A stretch of 38,005 bases of DNA from Burkholderiales bacterium (lineage in GTDB: Bacteria > Pseudomonadota > Gammaproteobacteria > Burkholderiales > JAEUOS01). Both the position numbers and the translations under genes were made by a program. Location: NCBI GenBank assembly GCA_016790695.1, contig JAEUOS010000034.1, positions 1-38,005 on the forward strand, read 5' to 3'. Of this stretch, positions 32,349-38,005 are shown one piece after another. How positions within the stretch are numbered: position 1 is the first letter of the stretch; the number at the start of each line of letters is the position of its first letter. The notes beneath the pieces are model-generated. The model worked only from the letters and a program-made list of their open reading frames with translations, made no database searches and was not told the DNA's origin.

Positions 32349-33488
32349 GTGAGACGCAAACTGATTGGCAGCGCGCTGGTCGCGGCGCTCGCCGCCGCCC
32401 TGGCATCGGGCGGCGCGGCAGCGCAGACCAAGACCCTGAAGATGCAGTCGACCTGGCCCGCGAGCCTGACGCTGCAGGACAATTTCCGCTACTTCGCCGA
32501 CCGCGTGGACAAGCTCTCCGGCGGCACGCTCAAGGTCGAGGCGCTCGCCGCCGGCCAGGTCGTGCCCGCGTTCGAGATCCTCGACGCCACCAGCAAGAAG
32601 GTCATCGACGGCGGCCACGGCGTCGCCTACTACTGGGTCGGCAAGAACAAGGCGGCGGCGCTGTTCTCCGGCCCGATCGGCGGGCCGTTCGGCATGGACC
32701 ACGTCGACTACCTGGGCTGGCTGTGGGAGGGCGGCGGCCTCGACATGTGGCACGACTTCTACCAGAACACCCTGAAGCTCAACGTGATCGCCTTCCCGAT
32801 CCTGCCCTCGAGCCCGCAGGCGCTCGGCTGGTTCAAGAAGGAGATCAAGTCGGTGGCCGACTTCAAGGGGCTCAAGTGCCGGCAGACCGGCCTCAATGCC
32901 GACGTCTATGCCAAGCTCGGCATGGCCGTCGTCAACATGCCCGGCGGCGAGATCCTGCCGTCGGCGCAGCGCGGCGTGATCGACTGCGCCGAATGGGTGG
33001 GCGGCATCGAGGACCTGCGCCTGGGCCTGCACCAGGTGTTCAAGTACCACTACACGCCCGGGATGCACGAGAACAATTCGATCGGCGAGCTGATCATCAA
33101 CACCGAGGTCTGGAAGGGGCTCACGCCGCAGCAGCAGGAATGGATCAAGTCGGCGACCAAGGACACCTTCCTCTCGTTCTCGGCCAAGTGGCAGAAGCAG
33201 AACGCCGACGCCATCGACGAGCTGGTCAAGAAGCATGGGGTGCAGATCCGCCGCACCCCGGCCGACGTGCTGACCGCCACGCTCAAGGCCTGGGACGAGC
33301 TCGTCAAGGAGGAGTCGGAGAAGAACCCGGTGTTCAAGAAGGTGATCGATTCGCAGCGCGAGTACGCCTCCCGGGTGGTGCCGGCCAAGCGCTACATGTT
33401 CCCGCCGTACTCGTTCGCCGCGAACCACTACTGGGGCTCGGAGACCGGCGTGCCGACCAAGAAGGGGGCCGCGCCGGCCAAGAAGTAA
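32349..33488 (+). CDS. dctP: TRAP transporter substrate-binding protein (DctP family)
   Basis: A 379-residue periplasmic receptor. Signal peptide LIGSALVAALAAALASGGAAAQ, then TLKMQSTWPASLTLQDNFRYF and the conserved middle AYYWVGKNKAA, FPILPSSPQALGW and KGLKCRQTGLNADVYAKLGMAVVNMPGGEI, matching DctP7/TakP-type receptors that bind 2-oxo acids or similar carboxylates. The Arg of CRQTGLN is at the usual carboxylate-binding position. The start is decided by the ribosome-binding site: AAGGAG (32337-32342) abuts an ATG at 32343 but is correctly spaced (6 nt) from the GTG at 32349. A strong terminator lies between it and dctQ. Confidence 0.93.
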   Translation: MRRKLIGSALVAALAAALASGGAAAQTKTLKMQSTWPASLTLQDNFRYFADRVDKLSGGTLKVEALAAGQVVPAFEILDATSKKVIDGGHGVAYYWVGKNKAAALFSGPIGGPFGMDHVDYLGWLWEGGGLDMWHDFYQNTLKLNVIAFPILPSSPQALGWFKKEIKSVADFKGLKCRQTGLNADVYAKLGMAVVNMPGGEILPSAQRGVIDCAEWVGGIEDLRLGLHQVFKYHYTPGMHENNSIGELIINTEVWKGLTPQQQEWIKSATKDTFLSFSAKWQKQNADAIDELVKKHGVQIRRTPADVLTATLKAWDELVKEESEKNPVFKKVIDSQREYASRVVPAKRYMFPPYSFAANHYWGSETGVPTKKGAAPAKK

Positions 33489-33502
33489 GTCGGGCTGTCT
33501 GA

Positions 33503-33545
33503 ACGGGCGGGACCCGGCCGGACGCCGGGTCCCGCCTGTTTTTTG
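33503..33545 (+). terminator. Strong intrinsic terminator between dctP and dctQ
   Basis: A perfect 13-bp GC stem (33506-33518 and 33524-33536), with three more outer pairs, a 5-nt loop, and a TGTTTTTT tail. It sits inside the operon, as in the glt operon, so dctQM should be expressed below dctP. Confidence 0.95.
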
Positions 33546-33582
33546 CCACGCCGCCGCAGTTCGTCTCCGATTCGGGGTGCCC

Positions 33583-34143
33583 ATGGCTGAAGCCAAACCA
33601 CTCTCTCCCGCGCTCGCCAGGCTGATCGGCGTCATCGACGCCTTCACCGAGTTCTCCGGCAGGCTCGTCGCCTGGATCCTGGTGCCGATGGCGCTTGCCG
33701 TCGGCTACGAGGTGTTCGCGCGCTACCTGTTCAACGCCCCGACCAAGTGGGTGTTCGACATCACCTACATGAGCTACGGCACGCTGTTCATGCTCGGCGC
33801 CCACTACACCCTGAAGCGCGGCGCCCACATCCGCACGGACATGCTGTGGGCGACGTTCTCCGACCGCAAGAAGGGCATGATCGACACGCTGGCCTACCTG
33901 TTCTTCTTCTTTCCCGGCATGTTCATGCTGTTCTTCGTCGGCTGGGGCGAGGCGTACCACGCCTTCACCGTCAACGAGACCTCGGAGCAGACCGCCTGGC
34001 GGCCGCTGCTGTGGCCGTTCAAGTTCGTCGTGCCGATCACCGCGATCCTCCTGATGGTGCAGGGCGTCTCCGAGACCATCAAGAGCATCTACGCCTGGCG
34101 CACCGGGCAGCCGTACGAGACGAAGGAAGGGGCCGAGGTATGA
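33583..34143 (+). CDS. dctQ: TRAP transporter small permease (DctQ family)
   Basis: A 186-residue membrane protein with four hydrophobic segments (WILVPMALAVGYEVFARYLF, ITYMSYGTLFMLGAHYTL, LAYLFFFFPGMFMLFFVGW and FKFVVPITAILLMVQGVS). The REF motif region GAHIRTDMLW and the W..P..P pattern fit DctQ. I prefer the ATG at 33583 over a GTG 6 bp upstream. Its stop overlaps the dctM start (ATGA at 34140), so the two membrane subunits are co-translated. Confidence 0.94.
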   Translation: MAEAKPLSPALARLIGVIDAFTEFSGRLVAWILVPMALAVGYEVFARYLFNAPTKWVFDITYMSYGTLFMLGAHYTLKRGAHIRTDMLWATFSDRKKGMIDTLAYLFFFFPGMFMLFFVGWGEAYHAFTVNETSEQTAWRPLLWPFKFVVPITAILLMVQGVSETIKSIYAWRTGQPYETKEGAEV

Positions 34144-35657
34144 GCTTCAACGAAGCCTGGGGCCTCCTGATGCTGGTCGTGATGATCGGCGTGATCTTCG
34201 TCGGCTTCCCGATCTCCTTCACCCTCATGTTCCTGGCCATGGTGTTCGGGTACGTGGGGCTGGGCAAGACGGTGTTCGACCTCGCCTACTTCCAGACCAT
34301 CGGCATGATGAAGGAGGAGACGCTGGCCGCGGTGCCGCTGTTCATCTTCATGGGCTACATCACCGAGCAGGCCGGGCTGATGGAACGGCTGTTCCGCGCC
34401 TTTCGCGACCTGCTCGCGCCGGTGCGCGGTGCCCTGTACCTGGTGGTGATCCTGACGGCGACGATCTTCGCGATGGCCACCGGCATCGTCGGCGCCGCCG
34501 TCACCGTGCTGGGCATCATGGCGGCGCCGATCATGATCAAGTCCGGCTACGACGCCCGCATGGCGGCGGGCGCGATCACCGCCGGCGGCACGCTGGGCAT
34601 CCTGATCCCGCCCTCGGTCATGCTGATCGTCATGGGCCCGGTGCTCGGCGTCTCGGTGGCGGACCTGTACGCGGCGGCCTTCGGGCCGGGCTTCCTGCTC
34701 GCGGGCCTGTACATCCTCTACACGATGGTGCGCAGCTTCATCAATCCGACGCTGGGGCCGCCGGTGCCGATGGAGGAACGCGTCAACGACTGGCGCATCG
34801 TCGTCAAGGAAGCCTTCTTCGGCATGGTGCCGCTCGGCCTGCTGATCTTCTGCACCCTGGGCTCGATCCTCGGCGGCCTGGCCACGCCGTCGGAGGCGGC
34901 GGCGATCGGCTGCCTCGGCGCGACCGCGCTGGCCGTCGCCTACGGCAAGTTCACCTGGAGCGGCCTGCGCAATGCCTGCATCAGCACCATGACGACCTCG
35001 AGCATGGTGCTGTTCCTCGCGGTGGCGTCGAACATCTTCGGCTCGGTGTTCGCGCGCCTGGGCTCCGCCCAGTGGGTCACCGAACTGCTGGTGTCCATGC
35101 CGGTCGCCCCCGTGGTGATGCTCGTGATCATCATCGTCCTGGTGTTCCTGCTCGGCTGGCCGTTCGAGTGGCCGGCCATCATCCTGGTGTTCCTGCCGAT
35201 CTTCCAGCCGGTGGTGGTGGCGCTCAAGTACGACATGGTGTGGTTCGGCATCCTCGTGGCGATCACCATGCAGACGGCCTACCTGTCGCCTCCGGTGGCC
35301 ATGTCGGCGTACTACCTGAAGCAGGTGGTGCGGGAATGGAACCTGTCGACCATCTACCGCGGCATGGCGGACTTCATGGTCATCCAGTGCATCGCGGTTG
35401 CCATGGTGCTGATATTCCCGCCGATCGCGATGTGGCTGCCGCAGACGCTCGCCGAGAAGGCGCGCGCCGAGCGCGTCATCGAGAATGAATCCGAACGCAA
35501 GGCGGCGGACGGCAAGGCCGAGGAGAAGGTCGATTCCCTCGAGGCGGGCGACAACCTGCCGCAGCGCGACGAGGGCAAGGCCGAGGAGGGCGCGGCCGAC
35601 GACCTCGAGAAGGGCGACGACCTGAAGCCCGCCGACAAGGCCGCGCCGGGCAAGTAG
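34140..35657 (+). CDS. dctM: TRAP transporter large permease (DctM family) with acidic C-terminal tail
   Basis: A 505-residue polytopic permease with ~12 hydrophobic segments, including AVPLFIFMGYITEQAGL, the TAGGTLGILIPPSVMLIVMG motif and FVFLLGWPFEWPAIILVFLPI. The transport domain ends near PPIAMWLPQTLAEKARAE at about residue 435. It is followed by a charged tail of ~70 residues (Glu, Asp, Lys, Ala) that ordinary DctM proteins lack. The tail contains an imperfect duplication of 21 residues, with units starting GKAEEKVDSLEAGD and GKAEEGAADDLEKGD. The start overlaps dctQ by 4 bp. It is likely to work with the DctP and DctQ encoded here. Confidence 0.95.
   Translation: MSFNEAWGLLMLVVMIGVIFVGFPISFTLMFLAMVFGYVGLGKTVFDLAYFQTIGMMKEETLAAVPLFIFMGYITEQAGLMERLFRAFRDLLAPVRGALYLVVILTATIFAMATGIVGAAVTVLGIMAAPIMIKSGYDARMAAGAITAGGTLGILIPPSVMLIVMGPVLGVSVADLYAAAFGPGFLLAGLYILYTMVRSFINPTLGPPVPMEERVNDWRIVVKEAFFGMVPLGLLIFCTLGSILGGLATPSEAAAIGCLGATALAVAYGKFTWSGLRNACISTMTTSSMVLFLAVASNIFGSVFARLGSAQWVTELLVSMPVAPVVMLVIIIVLVFLLGWPFEWPAIILVFLPIFQPVVVALKYDMVWFGILVAITMQTAYLSPPVAMSAYYLKQVVREWNLSTIYRGMADFMVIQCIAVAMVLIFPPIAMWLPQTLAEKARAERVIENESERKAADGKAEEKVDSLEAGDNLPQRDEGKAEEGAADDLEKGDDLKPADKAAPGK
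35511..35636 (+). repeat. Imperfect 63-bp duplication in the dctM tail
   Basis: Two units of 63 bp (35511-35573 and 35574-35636), each beginning GGCAAGGCCGAGGAG. The units are in frame (21 codons each) and encode the acidic tail. Identity is lower later in the unit, so the duplication is not recent. Confidence 0.65.
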
Positions 35658-35681
35658 GCGCGCGGCGAAGGATCCGCGGCA

Positions 35682-35718
35682 CGGGCGCGCGGGGGCGGTG
35701 TGCCTCCCCGTGCGCCCG
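35682..35718 (+). terminator. Hairpin after dctM, weak terminator candidate
   Basis: A 13-bp stem with one G-T pair (35682-35694 and 35706-35718) and an 11-nt loop. No immediate T-run follows, but a pyrimidine-rich tract is at 35734-35762. It lies in the convergent gap between dctM and the HDAC-family gene, so it may act for dctM. Confidence 0.4.
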
Positions 35719-35760
35719 CGCGTGCGCGCGCTTCGCCCCTTTCCCCCTTCTCCTCTTCCC

Positions 35761-36687
35761 CTACTCGGCGCCCATCAGCACCCGGACGTGCGCGGCGACC
35801 GAGCGCGCCAGGGCCGAGAGGCAGTAGCCGCCCTCGAGCAGCGAGACCACGCGCCCGCCCGCATGGCGCTCGGCGACGCCCATCACCTCGCGCGTGACCC
35901 AGGCGTAATCGGATTCGACCCAGCCGAGGTTGGCCATGTCGTCCTCGCGATGCGCGTCGAAGCCGGCGGAGATGAACACCATTTCCGGCCGGAACTTCTC
36001 GAGTGCCGGCAGCCAGCGCTCGGTCACGGCGGCACGCATCGCCTCGCCGCTCGTGCGCGGCGCCAGCGGCACGTTGATCATGTTCGGCCCCTGCGGCGCC
36101 TCGCCGGAGAACGGGTACAGCGCCTGCTGGAAGGTCGAGACCATCAGCACGCGATCGTCGCCGGCGAAGATGTTCTCGCTGCCGTTGCCGTGGTGGACGT
36201 CGAAATCGACCAGCGCGACCCGGTCGATGCCGAGCTCGGCCAGCGCATGGGCGATCCCGACCGCGGCATTGTTGAAGAAGCAGAACCCCATCGCCTGATG
36301 GCGCTCCGCATGGTGTCCCGGCGGACGCACGCAGCAGAAGGCCGAGCGCGCCTCGCCGCGCGCGACCAGCTCGGCGCCCAGCACGGCCGCGCCGGCGGCA
36401 TGCCAGGCCGCCTGCAAGGTGTGCGGATTCATCGCCGTGTCGGGATCGACGTGCACGTAGCCGTCGGCCGGGGCGCTGGCCTCGAGTTCGGCGATGTACA
36501 GGGCATCGTGCACCCGGCCGACCTGCGCGCGCGTGGCGGCGGGCGCCTCGTAGGGCGGCATCAGGTCGATCAGCCCGCGCATGAGCAGGTGGTCGTAGAT
36601 CGCGGACAGGCGTTCCGGGCATTCCGGATGCCCCGCGCCCATCTCGTGCCGGAGGAAGCTGGGGTGGGAAATGTAGGCGGTGGTCAC
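35761..36687 (-). CDS. Class II histone-deacetylase-family protein (acetylpolyamine amidohydrolase-like)
   Basis: A 308-residue zinc-dependent deacetylase. Motifs: RPPGHHAERHQAMGFCFFNN (His pair of the active site), DFDVHHGNGSENIF (Asp and His zinc ligands), SAGFDAHREDDMANLGW (Asp ligand) and EGGY near the C-terminus. Bacterial members deacetylate small acetylamines such as acetylpolyamines, not histones. No signal peptide is present. The start is a GTG at 36687, giving TTAYISHPSFLRHEMG, the usual N-terminus. A TAGGAT ~30 bp upstream may be its -10. It is transcribed in the same direction as the aminotransferase gene, 81 bp downstream of it, so the two may share a transcript. Confidence 0.93.
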   Translation of the reverse strand: MTTAYISHPSFLRHEMGAGHPECPERLSAIYDHLLMRGLIDLMPPYEAPAATRAQVGRVHDALYIAELEASAPADGYVHVDPDTAMNPHTLQAAWHAAGAAVLGAELVARGEARSAFCCVRPPGHHAERHQAMGFCFFNNAAVGIAHALAELGIDRVALVDFDVHHGNGSENIFAGDDRVLMVSTFQQALYPFSGEAPQGPNMINVPLAPRTSGEAMRAAVTERWLPALEKFRPEMVFISAGFDAHREDDMANLGWVESDYAWVTREVMGVAERHAGGRVVSLLEGGYCLSALARSVAAHVRVLMGAE

Positions 36688-36768
36688 GTGGCGTCCGCGG
36701 GCGGGTTCGGTCAGCGATCCTAGAGCGCCGCGCCCCCGGCCGATTTGCGATGCATCAAGCCGCCGGCA

Positions 36769-37935
36769 TCAGGGGATCACGCGGGCCAGGCGCCGGATGC
36801 CCTCGACGATGCCGTCCTCGGGCGTGGTCGCGAACGAGAGGCGGAAGGTCGCCAGGTCCGGGCTGCGCGGATAGAACGCGATGCCCGGCACGAAGTACAC
36901 CCCCTCGCGCTGCGCGGCCTCGAGCAGGTCGCGCGCGTCGCCGCCCCGGTTCATCCGGCACCACATGAACATGCCGCCGCGCGGCGCGGCGAACGCAAGG
37001 CGGTCGCCGAGATGGTCGACCAGCGCGCCGTGCATGGCGCGCGCGCGCGCGCCGTAGGTGGCGCGAATCGCCGGGAGGTGCGCGTCGAAGGCGCCGCTCG
37101 CCCAGTAGTGGTCGACCGCGTGCTGCGTCGGCAGCGCCGAATGGATGTCGGTGGCGAGCTTCGTCCACACGCATTCCTGGCGCAAGGCCGGCGGCGGGAT
37201 CATCCAGCCCACGCGCAGGCCCGGCGCCACCAGCTTGGACAGGCTCGAGACGTGGATCACCCAGTCGCGCGCGCCCGGCACCTCGCCGGAGAGCGCCAGG
37301 AGCGACGGCGGCGCCGGCGCGTCGAACCAGAGCCGGCTGTACGGGTCGTCCTCGAGGATGTGAAAGCGGTGCTCGACGGCGAGTTCGAGCAAGCGGCGCC
37401 GCCGGCCTTCGGCCAGGACGCTGCCGTCGGGGTTGGCGTACGACGGCACCACGTAGAACAGCTTGGGGCGGTGCGTCCTGAGCAGCGCCTCGAGCGCCTC
37501 GGGAACGAGGCCGTCGGCGTCCTTGGGCACCGAGACGCCGTTCAGGCCCGCCAGATGGAACGCCTGCAGCGCGGTGGGAAACACCGGGCTGTCCATGAAC
37601 ACGGTGTCGCCGCGCCGGGTCAGGACCTGCACCGCGGTCTCGATGCCCTGCTGGCCGCCGTTGACGACGATGACCTCCTCGGCGGCGACCGCGCGCGACG
37701 CGGTCGAGCAGAACGCGGCGAGGCGCGCGCGCAGCGGCGGATGGCCCTCGCGCTCGCCGTACTGCAGGGCCACGCGGAAGGACTCGCGGAACACCCGGTT
37801 GAACGCCTGCGCCAGGCCCTCGGTGTCGAACAGGGCCGGGTCCGGATAGCCGCCGGCGAACGAGATGCCGCCGGCCTGGCGGGCCATGCTCGCGACCTTG
37901 TAGATGATGCCGCCATACTCGGGCGAGTAGTCCAT
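36769..37935 (-). CDS. PLP-dependent aminotransferase (class I/II, LysN/2-aminoadipate-like)
   Basis: A 388-residue fold-type I aminotransferase without the GntR DNA-binding domain of MocR regulators. Features: ISFAGGYPDPALF and LQYGEREGHPPLRARLA near the N-terminus, NGGQQGIETAVQVL (phosphate loop), VPSYANPDGSVL, DDPYSRLWF, and the PLP-binding Lys in SSLSKLVAPGLRVGW. FRLSFATTPED holds the substrate-carboxylate Arg. It resembles 2-aminoadipate, kynurenine or branched-chain aminotransferases, and the exact substrate cannot be read. The ATG at 37935 has no strong Shine-Dalgarno. A TGGTAAAAC (37978 to 37970, minus strand) may be its -10 region. Confidence 0.92.
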   Translation of the reverse strand: MDYSPEYGGIIYKVASMARQAGGISFAGGYPDPALFDTEGLAQAFNRVFRESFRVALQYGEREGHPPLRARLAAFCSTASRAVAAEEVIVVNGGQQGIETAVQVLTRRGDTVFMDSPVFPTALQAFHLAGLNGVSVPKDADGLVPEALEALLRTHRPKLFYVVPSYANPDGSVLAEGRRRRLLELAVEHRFHILEDDPYSRLWFDAPAPPSLLALSGEVPGARDWVIHVSSLSKLVAPGLRVGWMIPPPALRQECVWTKLATDIHSALPTQHAVDHYWASGAFDAHLPAIRATYGARARAMHGALVDHLGDRLAFAAPRGGMFMWCRMNRGGDARDLLEAAQREGVYFVPGIAFYPRSPDLATFRLSFATTPEDGIVEGIRRLARVIP

Positions 37936-37965
37936 GCTGCGTCGATCGGGACGATGGGAGACCGC

Positions 37966-37971
37966 TACGGT
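37966..37971 (+). promoter_or_regulatory. TACGGT, -10-like hexamer before a possible edge gene
   Basis: TACGGT ends 6 bp before an ATG at 37978 on the plus strand, with no Shine-Dalgarno. This is the same arrangement as at 19030, 25148 and 25915. No -35 could be assigned. Confidence 0.25.
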
Positions 37972-37977
37972 TTTACC

Positions 37978-38005
37978 ATGCGCGGGGCGATCAGCCCGTT
38001 GGCCA
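37978..38005 (+). CDS. Possible 5' end of a divergent gene (9 codons visible)
   Basis: ATG followed by RGAISPLA, open to the window edge. It diverges from the aminotransferase gene across a gap of 42 bp. The start resembles the N-terminus of DMT/EamA-type transporters, but eight residues are not enough to support a call. Most of the gene would lie outside the window. Confidence 0.3.

Overview
The window is about 38 kb of very GC-rich chromosomal DNA with tightly packed genes. The gene content points to a free-living betaproteobacterium, probably in Burkholderiales: three Bug-family receptors with a TctAB tripartite tricarboxylate transporter, a YqjD/YqjE/YqjK-type operon, a DUF6806-like protein, a UbiD decarboxylase, an Atm1-type exporter, and stacked ABC and TRAP uptake systems. 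This assignment rests on family content and base composition only. I saw no rRNA, tRNA, CRISPR array, phage or insertion sequence.

Layout. 1-6.1 kb, plus strand: the 3' end of a TPR/FimV-like gene, a PilZ-like protein, a periplasmic PBP4-type DD-peptidase (dacB), a small outer-membrane barrel, and a three-gene yqjD-yqjE-yqjK-like membrane operon. 6.1-7.6 kb, minus: ubiD. 7.6-8.05 kb: a strong promoter and a leader of about 290 nt with four perfect stem-loops, ahead of a lytic transglycosylase gene. 8.9-16.65 kb, minus: a long uptake cluster read as DUF6806-like gene, bug, bug, tctB, tctA, terminator, bug, ggt. 16.8-21.5 kb, plus: a glycerol-3-phosphate type ABC operon (ugpB, amidase, ugpA, ugpE, ugpQ). 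It has no ATPase gene and has a cell-wall amidase inserted after ugpB. 21.5-25.06 kb: a structured RNA candidate ending in a terminator, a zinc metallopeptidase, a DUF1801 protein (minus) and an Atm1-type ABC exporter. 25.1-32.2 kb, plus: an acidic amino-acid module made of aspartate/glutamate racemase, LysR regulator, aspartase, GltIJKL transporter and a thioesterase. 32.25-35.66 kb, plus: TRAP transporter dctP-dctQ-dctM. 35.76-37.94 kb, minus: a class II HDAC-family deacetylase and a PLP aminotransferase, with the first codons of a possible divergent gene at the right edge.

How the parts fit. Most of the window serves uptake and first-step catabolism of organic acids and amino acids. The 25-32 kb module would import Asp/Glu (GltIJKL), interconvert stereoisomers (racemase) and deaminate L-Asp to fumarate (AspA). 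The Ugp-like system would import glycerol-3-phosphate or its diesters, and UgpQ would hydrolyse the diesters. In both the Glt and TRAP operons a strong intrinsic terminator follows the binding-protein gene, so the receptor should be made in excess over the membrane subunits.

Most unusual features: (1) a 23-bp triplicated element at the ugpB/amidase junction that creates a relay of ATGA stop-start overlaps through two 8-codon micro-ORFs; (2) the structured leader before the lytic transglycosylase; (3) a terminator-linked RNA at 21.6-21.75 kb; (4) recurrent -10-like hexamers only 6-8 nt upstream of ATG, suggesting leaderless mRNAs.
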